A stretch of DNA of 64,000 nucleotides, taken from assembly GCA_045592785.1 (NCBI GenBank), contig JAZNVL010000010.1, positions 1-64,000 of the forward strand. The letters are read 5' to 3'. The notes beneath the pieces are model-generated. The model saw only the letters and a program-made list of their open reading frames with translations. It was not told the origin of the DNA and did not search any database. This document shows, one piece after another, positions 50,255-58,702 of the stretch (the first letter of the stretch is position 1; every line of letters starts with the position of its first letter). The position numbers and the translations under genes are program-made. The DNA is from RGIG8244 sp045592785. GTDB lineage: Bacteria; Verrucomicrobiota; Lentisphaeria; Victivallales; UBA1829.

Positions 50255-52279
50255 ATGAACGAACGTTATCCGAGTTATCCTCTGATCACTCACGACCCCT
50301 ATTTCTCCATCTGGTCTCCCGCGGATCACCCCGGAACCACCGATACGGTCCACTGGACCGGGAAACCCAATCACATGTTCTGCCATGCGTTTGTCGATGA
50401 CAAACACCTTGTCCTTCTGGGCAGCAACTGGGGCCATCCGGAATCGGTCGCCAATCTGGTCTCCCGCGAAGTACTGCCCACCCGGACGATCTACACGTTC
50501 GAAGAATGTGGTGTCCGCCTGACCATGACCTTCCTCACCCCTGCCCTGCTGGATGATCTGGATCTGGTCAGCCGTCCTCTCACCTATATCACATTCGATT
50601 CCGAATCCATTGACGGCAAAGAACATGACGTCAAGATCATTTTCTCCATCATGGCACATTGCGCCGTGGATAACATCAATCAGCGTGTCACATGGAGTTC
50701 CACCCGGATCTCCGGGATGGACATCCATTCCTGCGGTTCCTGCGATCAGGATATTCTGAACGGTTCCGGTGACGACCTGCGGATCGACTGGGGCTATCTC
50801 TGCCTTGTCGTTCCCACCCGGGAAAAGATGATCTCCTATGCCGGGAACACGGCGGAAGCAGTCAAACGTTTCATCAGCAGAGATTTTGATATCCAGCCCA
50901 CGGAACTGGTATTCCAGGGCAAAGCATATCATGGGAAATATGTACCCGGCTTAAACTGTCTTGCGGAACGGAAAGTCGTACCCGGCAAAACGGATACGGT
51001 CCGCATCATGGTGGCGTATAACGACATCAAAAGTATTGAGTTCCTGGGACGCCGTCTGAGCGGATACTGGACGTTGAACTGTCCCTCCTTTGTGGAAATG
51101 CTCAAACGCGCCGATGCGGAATACGATGCGATCCGTGAAAAATGTATTGCGTTCGACACCATGCTCATGACCGATGCCGAAAATTACGGCGGCAAAGAAT
51201 ACGCGGCGATCCTCGCCCCGGCTTACCGTCAGTGTATCGCCGCACACAAGATCGTTGCGGATATCGACGGCACACCGCTCTTCTTCTCAAAAGAAAACTT
51301 CTCCAACGGCTGCATCTGCACCGTGGACGTGACCTATCCTTCTCTGCCGCTGTTCTTCATGATGCAGCCGGCATTGGCACTGGGTATGGTGCTGCCCATC
51401 ATGACATACGCGGAATCCCACCTGTGGCAATTCCCCTACGCGCCCCATGACCTGGGGACATATCCTCTCGCCAACGGACAGGTCTACTGCATGGGTCCCC
51501 AGCATGACGACGGCAGACGTATGCCCGTGGAAGAATGTGGAAACATGCTTCTCATTGCGGCGACTGTGGCGATCCTCAACGGCAATACGGAACTCTTCAC
51601 CAGCCACAAAGCAACATTCAAAAAATGGCTGGAATACCTGCTCCAATACGGTGCCGATCCGGCAGATCAGCTGTGTACCGATGACTTCGCCGGACATCTG
51701 GCGCACAATGCAAACCTCGCCATCAAAGCCATCCTCGGGATCGCCGCTTACGGAAAACTCTGCGGTATCACCGGGGACAAAGATAACGAAAAGGTTTACA
51801 TCGAAAAAGCAAAAGAATTCGCCGCTCTCTGGCTCAAAAATGCCGATGACGGCGATCATTACCGTCTCGCTTTCGACCAGCCCGGATCATGGAGCCAGAA
51901 ATACAATCTGGTCTGGGACCGTCTGCTGGACCTCAACATCTTCCCCGCATCCGTGGCGGAAAAGGAAATGGCGTACTACAAGAAAGTGCAGAACGAATTC
52001 GGTCTGCCCCTGGATTCCAGAAAGGATTACACAAAAATCGACTGGATCCTCTGGACGTCCATCCTCACGGACAACAAAGACGATTTCCGGGATCTCATCA
52101 AGCCGGTATACCATTGGCTGGAAAAAACCGTCGACCGGGTCCCCATGGGCGACTGGTATCAGACGAACGGAAATGGCGAACACTTCTACTTCCAGGCACG
52201 TTCTGTGGTGGGCGGACTCTTCATCCCCCTCATGGCAGATCCTGAACTCAGAAAGAAATATCTTGCGCGTTGCAAGTAA
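50255..52279 (+). CDS. Glutaminase-like protein (DUF4965/DUF5127/DUF1793)
   Basis: About 674 residues from the ATG at 50255, nine bases after AAGGA; the ATG at 50249 overlaps the murC stop. N-terminal HDPYFSIWSPADHPGTTDTVHWTG and MTFLTPALLDDLDLVSRPLTYI belong to the DUF5127 part; the (alpha/alpha)6-like core has FPYAPHDLGTYPLANGQ, EECGNMLLIAATVA and TDDFAGHLAHNANLAIKAILGIAAYG. Fungal members are called glutaminase A, but most bacterial ones are uncharacterised and are secreted. Here no signal peptide is seen, so it is probably cytoplasmic. A terminator follows. Confidence 0.87.
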   Translation: MNERYPSYPLITHDPYFSIWSPADHPGTTDTVHWTGKPNHMFCHAFVDDKHLVLLGSNWGHPESVANLVSREVLPTRTIYTFEECGVRLTMTFLTPALLDDLDLVSRPLTYITFDSESIDGKEHDVKIIFSIMAHCAVDNINQRVTWSSTRISGMDIHSCGSCDQDILNGSGDDLRIDWGYLCLVVPTREKMISYAGNTAEAVKRFISRDFDIQPTELVFQGKAYHGKYVPGLNCLAERKVVPGKTDTVRIMVAYNDIKSIEFLGRRLSGYWTLNCPSFVEMLKRADAEYDAIREKCIAFDTMLMTDAENYGGKEYAAILAPAYRQCIAAHKIVADIDGTPLFFSKENFSNGCICTVDVTYPSLPLFFMMQPALALGMVLPIMTYAESHLWQFPYAPHDLGTYPLANGQVYCMGPQHDDGRRMPVEECGNMLLIAATVAILNGNTELFTSHKATFKKWLEYLLQYGADPADQLCTDDFAGHLAHNANLAIKAILGIAAYGKLCGITGDKDNEKVYIEKAKEFAALWLKNADDGDHYRLAFDQPGSWSQKYNLVWDRLLDLNIFPASVAEKEMAYYKKVQNEFGLPLDSRKDYTKIDWILWTSILTDNKDDFRDLIKPVYHWLEKTVDRVPMGDWYQTNGNGEHFYFQARSVVGGLFIPLMADPELRKKYLARCK

Positions 52280-52303
52280 GTGAATTTGGCGATTTTCACG
52301 CAG

Positions 52304-52340
52304 AGTCCGCTCCGGGTGTTCCGGGGCGGACTTATTTTTT
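52304..52340 (+). terminator. Terminator after the GH2-murC-glutaminase-like operon
   Basis: AGTCCGC-T-CCGG (52304-52315) pairs with CCGG-G-GCGGACT (52321-52332) around GTGTT, followed by TATTTTTT. It overlaps the stop of the convergent MFS gene. Confidence 0.85.
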
Positions 52341-53597
52341 CTTATTGAAAACCTTCTCTGCGTGTGCAAGGAAGTACGGCTGGTGCATGATCCGGTAGTA
52401 GATATACATGGTGATCGGGATCATCAGGAACATACAGATCCCCGAAATGATGTATGTGTATTTCGTCCCGAACGTGAACACGATCCAGCCGGAAATCACC
52501 GTGGACAGCATATTGCCGCTGTTGGAAAACGTGGCGGACCAGCCGAATACCGCACCGCGTTTCCGGGGCGGAGTCGCCGCCGCCAGGGTTTTCAGATTCA
52601 ATGGTGCAAGCCCGCTCCCCACAAGTGAGGCAAACGCAGAGAAAAGACCGAAGACAAACAGACTGTCCGCAACCCCGCGGATGATCAGACAAAGTCCGAT
52701 CACAGAAAGTACAGGAATGATAAGGTATTTCGGCTTTACATGGTCCGCCAGATACCCGAAGATCAGCCCGGAGAACAATGCACACACCGAAGAAATGGAA
52801 CAGATGATCCCCGTCCAGTATGCCGGACGGCTGGTGGTATCAATGAGTTCGATCATCATGGCAACATAAGGAACGGAAAGATATCCGACGAGACTGGAGA
52901 GGGAATACAGCAGCAGCATGAGCCATACGCCGATGGTGAACTGGGGCATCGGAGATTTCCGGTAATTGCGGATCTTTTTCACATACGCCGATTCCCCCTG
53001 CACACGGACGATCTTCTTTTCTTTCATGAACAGACAGAAGATGCCGGAAAGAACGTAAAGAACACCGCAGGCAACAAACGTGAAGGTGTACCCGTAGAAG
53101 TCAACAAAGAATCCGCCCACCATGTTCCCCACCAGCGAACCGGCACATACCGCCGCCGTGAGCGATCCCTGGGCGAACCCCTGCTTGTCATCCGGAGTCC
53201 CTTTGGCAAGCAGGATGTGACAGGCGGCAGTGGTCCCCGCCAGAGCAGCCGTGACCAACCGGAGCGTGATCAGCTGCCAGGGTGCCGTTACAAACGCCAT
53301 CATGGGGAAGAAGATGGCGGTGACAAAAGACCCGCGCAGGAGCATGATCTTGACACCGAACCGGTCGGAGAGACTGCCCCACAGGGGACAGAATACGGCG
53401 TACCCCAGCACGCCGAAGAAGTTGAACATGGAGACATAGATCCCCCGTTCATTTTCCGATTCGATCCCCAGGTGATCCTGGAAGAACAGCGGGATAAAAG
53501 TCATAGCGGCGGCGAAACCTGCGAGGACGAAGAATTGGGAGATCCAGGCGAGAACGAGATTCCGTTTCCAGTAGGGGAATTCCTGATTGGGCTCCAT
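52332..53597 (-). CDS. Major facilitator superfamily transporter
   Basis: 421 residues with twelve predicted helices. FPLWGSLSDRFGVKIMLLRG-like text (CPLWGSLSDRFGVKIMLLRG) is the MFS motif A between helices 2 and 3, and IFGYLADHVKPKYL is its repeat between helices 8 and 9. The N-terminal half resembles multidrug exporters of the MdtG/TetA class (FIPLFFQDHLGI, ACHILLAKGTPDDKQGFAQG). No adjacent regulator. A single leftward gene; drug or sugar efflux cannot be separated. Confidence 0.9.
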   Translation of the reverse strand: MEPNQEFPYWKRNLVLAWISQFFVLAGFAAAMTFIPLFFQDHLGIESENERGIYVSMFNFFGVLGYAVFCPLWGSLSDRFGVKIMLLRGSFVTAIFFPMMAFVTAPWQLITLRLVTAALAGTTAACHILLAKGTPDDKQGFAQGSLTAAVCAGSLVGNMVGGFFVDFYGYTFTFVACGVLYVLSGIFCLFMKEKKIVRVQGESAYVKKIRNYRKSPMPQFTIGVWLMLLLYSLSSLVGYLSVPYVAMMIELIDTTSRPAYWTGIICSISSVCALFSGLIFGYLADHVKPKYLIIPVLSVIGLCLIIRGVADSLFVFGLFSAFASLVGSGLAPLNLKTLAAATPPRKRGAVFGWSATFSNSGNMLSTVISGWIVFTFGTKYTYIISGICMFLMIPITMYIYYRIMHQPYFLAHAEKVFNKKK

Positions 53598-53694
53598 GAG
53601 TAAACACTTTCCTTGATTTTCGGGGGTATGTTTTTAATATACATTCTCTGTGATATTATTGCAAATGAAATGCCAAAAGTTTTTCATTTTTTCC

Positions 53695-53722
53695 TTGCAA
53701 TTTCCCGGTTTTGTGCTATATT
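53695..53722 (+). promoter_or_regulatory. Promoter of birA
   Basis: TTGCAA (53695-53700), 16-base spacer, TATATT (53717-53722). Start near 53729 and ATG at 53746, a leader of about 17 bases without a clear ribosome site. Confidence 0.6.
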
Positions 53723-53745
53723 ATGGACTCTATGGTGTATACAGA

Positions 53746-54489
53746 ATGACTACGGAAGATTATCTCTATCTTGAGCAGGTGGATTCCACCAATCAATATG
53801 TCCGCGATCACTTCGATGATTTGCCGGATGGCTGTCTCGTTGCCGCAAAAACACAAACCGCAGGACGGGGCAGACTGGGACGTCAATGGCTCTCTCCGCC
53901 GGAGGAAAACATTTACGCCACCTGGGTGATCAAACAGCTTACCGAACCCTACCTTGCCACCGCAGCCGGCTCTCTGGCTGTTCTGGAAACGTTACGGGAA
54001 TACGCTCCCGACGTGACCTTTTTTCTGAAATGGCCCAATGATGTATATGCGGACCATGCGAAGATCTGCGGAATACTGACGGAAGGCGTTACGGGCACGG
54101 GGAATACACTGAAAGGTGCGGCAGTCGGGATCGGGATCAATATCAACAGCAAAGCGGAAACCTTTGCCGGATTGCCCCCGGCGGCCTCCCTTGCCAGTCT
54201 GACCGGAAACGTTTTTTTCGTAAAAAATGTGATTTCCGCACTGGTAAAAAGGCTCTCTGCGTGCTATATTACTTATCTTTATGCTCCGGACGTACTTTTC
54301 ACACGCTGGAAGACAGAAAATCGTCTCATCGGCCGTGAACTGGAATTCCAGCCGGCATCAGGAGAACCGTTCCGTGCGGTGTTCCGTGATGTACTGCGGA
54401 CCGGAGAAGCTCTTTTGGAAACGGAAACGGGCGTGCAGAGTTTTTCCTGCGGAGATGTCCGGATCCTGAAAGAATCGATACACATTTGA
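53746..54489 (+). CDS. birA: Biotin--[biotin carboxyl-carrier protein] ligase
   Basis: About 247 residues from MTTEDYLYLEQVDSTNQYV; the upstream in-frame ATG at 53650 lies before the promoter. Catalytic core: KTQTAGRGRLGRQWLSPPEENIYATWVI (the biotinyl-AMP loop), FLKWPNDVYADHAKICGILTE, and GIGININ. C-terminal small barrel LIGRELEFQPASGEPFRAVFRDV. It lacks the N-terminal DNA-binding domain of E. coli BirA, so it is a pure ligase. It lies 40 bases before oadG and two genes before the biotinylated OadA, its likely substrate. Confidence 0.95.
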   Translation: MTTEDYLYLEQVDSTNQYVRDHFDDLPDGCLVAAKTQTAGRGRLGRQWLSPPEENIYATWVIKQLTEPYLATAAGSLAVLETLREYAPDVTFFLKWPNDVYADHAKICGILTEGVTGTGNTLKGAAVGIGININSKAETFAGLPPAASLASLTGNVFFVKNVISALVKRLSACYITYLYAPDVLFTRWKTENRLIGRELEFQPASGEPFRAVFRDVLRTGEALLETETGVQSFSCGDVRILKESIHI

Positions 54490-54528
54490 TTTCAAATACA
54501 AACCAACAAACGTAAAGGAAACCTTGCA

Positions 54529-54786
54529 ATGGGTCAACTGCTTCTGGATGGTGTGAAAGCCATGGTGCTGGGAATGGGCATGGTATATGTCTTCCTGGTC
54601 ATCATGATCCTTCTCATGAGCCTCATGTCAAAATTACTGGCGCCGTACTCCAACTTCCTGGTGAAACAGCAGCCGGTGAAAAAAGCGAAACCTGCCGCTG
54701 CCGCTTCAAAGGGTCTTTCTGCGGAAGACCGTATCCTGGCACAGGCTGCCATCGCTGCCGTGAAAATGCATCGCGGTGAAAAGTAA
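54529..54786 (+). CDS. oadG: Na+-pumping decarboxylase, gamma subunit
   Basis: 85 residues: one N-terminal membrane helix (MVLGMGMVYVFLVIMILLMSLMSKLL), an Ala/Lys/Pro-rich linker (VKKAKPAAAA) and a short cytoplasmic tail (ILAQAAIAAVKMHRG). This is the standard OadG_beta pattern. It assembles the alpha and beta subunits. AAAGGA precedes the ATG. Confidence 0.92.
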   Translation: MGQLLLDGVKAMVLGMGMVYVFLVIMILLMSLMSKLLAPYSNFLVKQQPVKKAKPAAAASKGLSAEDRILAQAAIAAVKMHRGEK

Positions 54787-54832
54787 TTCGGAATCAACAA
54801 AAAAAACAACATAACATACAGGAAACTGCAAA

Positions 54833-56893
54833 ATGAAAAAAATCAAATTCATGGACTGCTCCTTCCGTGACGGCTTCCAGTCCTGCATCGGCGCCCGTGC
54901 CAAAACCGAAGACTTTGCTCCCGCCCTCGAAGCAGCTGCCAAAGCCGGTATCAACCACATCGAAATCGGGGGCGGTGCCCGCTTCCAGAGCCTGTTCTTC
55001 TACACGCAGGAAAACGCTTTCGAAGAAATGGATAAATGGCGTCAGATCCTCGGTCCCGATGTCAACCTGCAGACTCTTTCCCGCGGTGTCAACGTGGTGG
55101 GCCTCTCCTCCCAGTCTTCCGATATCATCGATCTCCATGCGAAACTTTTCAAGAAACACGGCATCACCCAGATCCGTAACTTTGACGCGCTCAACGACGT
55201 GCGTAACCTGGATGTCTCCGGGAAAGCCATCGCAAAACACGGCCTGAAACACCAGGTCGCCGTCACCATGATGGGGCTGGCTCCCGGACTGAACGAAGCA
55301 TACGCGCACACTCCCAAGTTCTACATCGACCGTCTGACCGAAATCGTGGAAAGCGGGATCCCCTTTGACAGCGTTGCATTCAAAGATGCTTCCGGAACCT
55401 CCACCCCCACCACGGTTTACGAAACGGTGAAAATGGCACGCAAACTTCTGGATGACAGATTCGGTGCCGGTGCAAAAGAAATCCAGTTCCACACCCATGA
55501 TACTGCCGGCGGCGCCATCGCCTGTAACCTGGCAGCCATCCGCGGCGGTGCGGACATCATCGACCTGGCAATGGCACCCCTTTCCGGCGGTACCTGCGAA
55601 GCCGACATCCTCTCCATGTATCATGTTCTGGACGGCGATCCGGACTACACGCTCGACATCGATCCGGAAAAGATCCTCAAGGTGGAAAACCTCTTCAAGA
55701 AGTGCATGAGCAAATACTTCATGCCTCCGGAATCTATGCAGGTCTCCCCTGAAATCGTGTTCAGCCCCATGCCCGGCGGCGCGCTCACTGCCAATACACA
55801 GATGATGCGCGACAACAACTGCCTCGATAAATACGATGCTTGTATCGCTGAAATGCGCGAAGTCGTCGCTCGCGGCGGTTTCGGTACGTCCGTCACCCCC
55901 GTCTCCCAGTTCTACTTCCAGCAGGCATTCCGTAACGCGGTTCAGGGCAAGAACCCCGATGGTTCCTGGAAGATGGACCCCAAGGGCTACGGTCTGATGG
56001 TTCTGGGTTACTTCGGCAAGACTCCGGTCGCTCCCGATCCCGAACTGGTGAAATGGGCATCCGAACAGCTGGGCAAAGAACCCACGACGAAATCTGTGGT
56101 GGAACTCAACGATGCCAATCCGAAACTGGGCATCAAATACAACACCGAACTTCTCGAAAAAGAAGGTCTGGAAGTCACCGAAGAAAATATCTTCATCGCA
56201 GCAACATGCGGCGATAAAGGTATCGCATTCCTCAAGGGCGACCGTCCCATGGGTATCCGTTACGCTTCCGATGCTCCCGCAGCCAAGAAAGCCGATACTC
56301 CCGCAGCTTACACCGTCACCGTGGAAGGCAAGACCTTCAACGTGCAGGTGAAAGAAGGCGGCGTGATCACCGCTGACCTGAACAGCCAGGTCGTGGAAGG
56401 CGGCGCGAAAAAAGCGGCAGCAGCCACCGGCGCAGCCGAAGAAATCAAAGCTCCGATGCCGGGTACCATCATCCGCGTGGAAGTCAACGCCGGTGATACG
56501 GTGGAAGCCGGTCAGGTCGTCGCTGTGATCGAAGCCATGAAGATGGAAACCGAAATCAAGGCGGAAAAAGCCGGTGTGGTGAAAGACATCCTCGTTGGTG
56601 CGAAAGATGTTGTCACTGCCGGACAGGCGATCATCACCATTGCAGCAGCCGGCGGCGCAGCTCCGGCAGGTGCGGCAGGCGGAACCGAAGTTGCGGCTCC
56701 CATGCCCGGAACCATCATCCGCGTGGAAGTTGCGGAAGGCGATTCTGTGGAAGCCGATCAGGTCGTTGCAGTGATCGAAGCCATGAAGATGGAAACCGAG
56801 ATCAAATCTCCGGCAGCGGGTACGGTCAAGAGCATCCTCGTGAATGCGAAGGATGTGGTCACCGCCGGACAGGCGATCATGACAATCGAATAA
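54833..56893 (+). CDS. oadA: Oxaloacetate decarboxylase-type alpha subunit with two tandem biotinyl domains
   Basis: 686 residues. Carboxyltransferase domain (about 1-300) begins MDCSFRDGFQSCIGARAKTED, with Lys184 in VAFKDASGT, metal ligands His220 and His222 in FHTHDTAGG, and LAMAPLSGGTCEAD. The PYC/OADA conserved domain follows (about 310-480). The C-terminus has two biotinyl domains about 82 residues apart, each with EAMKMET: Lys570 and Lys652. Ordinary OadA has one. The carboxyltransferase motifs diverge from text-book OadA (SFRDGFQSCIGAR for TLRDGHQSLLATR), so another keto or acyl substrate is possible. It transfers CO2 from the substrate to biotin for OadB. Confidence 0.93.
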   Translation: MKKIKFMDCSFRDGFQSCIGARAKTEDFAPALEAAAKAGINHIEIGGGARFQSLFFYTQENAFEEMDKWRQILGPDVNLQTLSRGVNVVGLSSQSSDIIDLHAKLFKKHGITQIRNFDALNDVRNLDVSGKAIAKHGLKHQVAVTMMGLAPGLNEAYAHTPKFYIDRLTEIVESGIPFDSVAFKDASGTSTPTTVYETVKMARKLLDDRFGAGAKEIQFHTHDTAGGAIACNLAAIRGGADIIDLAMAPLSGGTCEADILSMYHVLDGDPDYTLDIDPEKILKVENLFKKCMSKYFMPPESMQVSPEIVFSPMPGGALTANTQMMRDNNCLDKYDACIAEMREVVARGGFGTSVTPVSQFYFQQAFRNAVQGKNPDGSWKMDPKGYGLMVLGYFGKTPVAPDPELVKWASEQLGKEPTTKSVVELNDANPKLGIKYNTELLEKEGLEVTEENIFIAATCGDKGIAFLKGDRPMGIRYASDAPAAKKADTPAAYTVTVEGKTFNVQVKEGGVITADLNSQVVEGGAKKAAAATGAAEEIKAPMPGTIIRVEVNAGDTVEAGQVVAVIEAMKMETEIKAEKAGVVKDILVGAKDVVTAGQAIITIAAAGGAAPAGAAGGTEVAAPMPGTIIRVEVAEGDSVEADQVVAVIEAMKMETEIKSPAAGTVKSILVNAKDVVTAGQAIMTIE

Positions 56894-56913
56894 GCATTTG
56901 AGGTAAGTTAACC

Positions 56914-58635
56914 ATGAAAATGTTCAAAATGATATTCAGTCTTGCGGCACTTTTCTGCGGACTTGCCCTTATGGCGCAGGAAACGCAGGATTGCCCCAAG
57001 GACTGCGCAGAGAAAGCGATCTCTGCCCCCGAATGTAAAAAGGATTGCGCAGCAAAAGAAGCTTGCGCTCCCGCCCTCCCCGCGAAGATCGACTGCATCA
57101 AAGGTGCCGTGAAATTTACCGGTGACATGAATCAGGACGAAGTCTTCCAGTGGTACGTCGGTCCCAAAGGGACACTGTTCCTGGTCTACGTCTGGGAAAA
57201 ACCGGCTGTGGTCTACAACGTATCTTTTGCCAAAGGCAATAAACTTCATGACGGCTCCGAGATCATGAACATCAAGCCGGATGAAAGAAGCAAAGGCAAA
57301 GTGAAGATCGTGCAGGCGATGAGCGTGAAAGAAGTACGCAAGGGTCTTGTTGCGGCATCCCGCCTGGAAAAAGGCGACGTGATCGCGGAATTTGTTCCCC
57401 AGCTGCTGAACCACGATTCTCTGCGTGCCGGTTCCAAACCCGCGCCGCTCCCCGGATTCGGCGACTGTCTGAAAGGTCTCTGGGAATCCACCGGGATCTA
57501 TGACCTGATCCGTCAGACGACCACCGATTTCAAGAACACCTGGCTTCTGGGTCTCGGCCGTGTCATCATGATGCTTGTGGCACTGGTTCTGATCTACCTG
57601 GCAGTTGTGAAAGAATTTGAACCGCTTCTGCTGCTCCCCATCGGGTTCGGCGCACTGCTGGCGAACATTCCGCTTGCCGGTATTGCCAGCCCCGGCGGTA
57701 TCCAGTGGATGATCTACAACGTTGGTATTGAATCCGGTGTATTCCCGCTGCTGATCTTCATGGGTGTGGGTGCGATGACCGACTTCGGTCCTCTGCTTGC
57801 GAACCCGAAGACCGCGCTGCTTGGCGGTGCTGCCCAGTTCGGTATCTTCTTTGCACTGTTCGGCGCCCTGCTGCTGAACTTTGTGGGTATTGAATTCAAT
57901 ATGAAAGATGCGGCATCCATCGGGATCATCGGCGGTGCTGACGGCCCGACGTCCATCTTCCTGACCAGCCGTCTTTCTCCCTCTCTGCTGGGTGCGATCG
58001 CGGTTGCGGCATACTCCTACATGGCACTTGTGCCGATCATTCAGCCGCCCATCATGATGGCATTGACCACGGAAAAAGAACGTAAGATCCGCATGAGCCA
58101 GCTCCGTACGGTCTCCAAGATCGAAAAGATCTGCTTCCCGGTCCTCATCACTCTCATCTGCGCCTTCCTGCTCCCGGATGCGGCTCCGCTGATCGGTATG
58201 CTGATGTTCGGCAACCTGATGAAAGAATGCGGTGTTGTTGACCGTTTGAGCGATACCGCCCAGAATGCGTTGATCAACATCGTGACCATCTTCCTGGGTA
58301 TCGCGGTGGGCTCCAAGCTCTCTGCGGAACAGTTCCTCAGTGCCCAGACTGTGGGTATTCTGGTTCTGGGCTGCGTGGCATTCTGCGTGGGTACCGGTGC
58401 CGGCGTGATCTTCGCCAAGATCATGAACAAATGTTCCAAGACTCCGATCAATCCTCTGATCGGTGCCGCGGGTGTTTCCGCCGTTCCGATGGCTGCCCGC
58501 GTGGTGAACAAAGTCGGTCTTTCCTGCGACAGCCAGAACTTCCTGCTCATGCACGCCATGGGTCCCAACGTTGCCGGCGTGATCGGCTCCGCTGTGGCAG
58601 CAGGTGTTCTGCTGAAACTCTGCGGCGGACTCTGA
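56914..58635 (+). CDS. oadB: Na+-pumping decarboxylase, beta subunit with N-terminal secreted-type extension
   Basis: 573 residues, about 170 more than ordinary OadB. The OadB part starts near residue 165 (IYDLIRQTTTDFKNTWLLG) and contains LIYLAVVKEFEPLLLLPIGFGALLANIP, the central Na+ site GIIGGADGPTSIF (Asp343) and NPLIGAAGVSAVPMAARV. The extension opens with a signal peptide-like helix (MIFSLAALFCGLALMAQ), then six cysteines within residues 27-61 (CPKDC, CKKDC, C51, C61) and a beta-rich section to about 160. It decarboxylates carboxybiotin and exports Na+. Followed by a strong terminator. Confidence 0.92.
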   Translation: MKMFKMIFSLAALFCGLALMAQETQDCPKDCAEKAISAPECKKDCAAKEACAPALPAKIDCIKGAVKFTGDMNQDEVFQWYVGPKGTLFLVYVWEKPAVVYNVSFAKGNKLHDGSEIMNIKPDERSKGKVKIVQAMSVKEVRKGLVAASRLEKGDVIAEFVPQLLNHDSLRAGSKPAPLPGFGDCLKGLWESTGIYDLIRQTTTDFKNTWLLGLGRVIMMLVALVLIYLAVVKEFEPLLLLPIGFGALLANIPLAGIASPGGIQWMIYNVGIESGVFPLLIFMGVGAMTDFGPLLANPKTALLGGAAQFGIFFALFGALLLNFVGIEFNMKDAASIGIIGGADGPTSIFLTSRLSPSLLGAIAVAAYSYMALVPIIQPPIMMALTTEKERKIRMSQLRTVSKIEKICFPVLITLICAFLLPDAAPLIGMLMFGNLMKECGVVDRLSDTAQNALINIVTIFLGIAVGSKLSAEQFLSAQTVGILVLGCVAFCVGTGAGVIFAKIMNKCSKTPINPLIGAAGVSAVPMAARVVNKVGLSCDSQNFLLMHAMGPNVAGVIGSAVAAGVLLKLCGGL

Positions 58636-58652
58636 TCTTCCTGTAATGATCC

Positions 58653-58690
58653 GGCAGGATCTGTTTCACACAGATCCTGCCTTTTTTTTT
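58653..58690 (+). terminator. Terminator of the birA-oad operon
   Basis: A perfect 11-bp stem GGCAGGATCTG (58653-58663) with CAGATCCTGCC (58671-58681), followed by nine T. Confidence 0.93.
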
Positions 58691-58702
58691 GGAAACACAA
58701 CT

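Noticed and set aside
56908..58554. A 548-codon minus-strand frame opposite oadB
   Set aside because: oadB is unmistakable on the plus strand; the opposite frame has no recognisable domain.
58646..58702. Upstream extension of truA
   Set aside because: The 19 extra codons would be encoded by the terminator hairpin and T-run of the oad operon; the ATG at 58703 fits the family.
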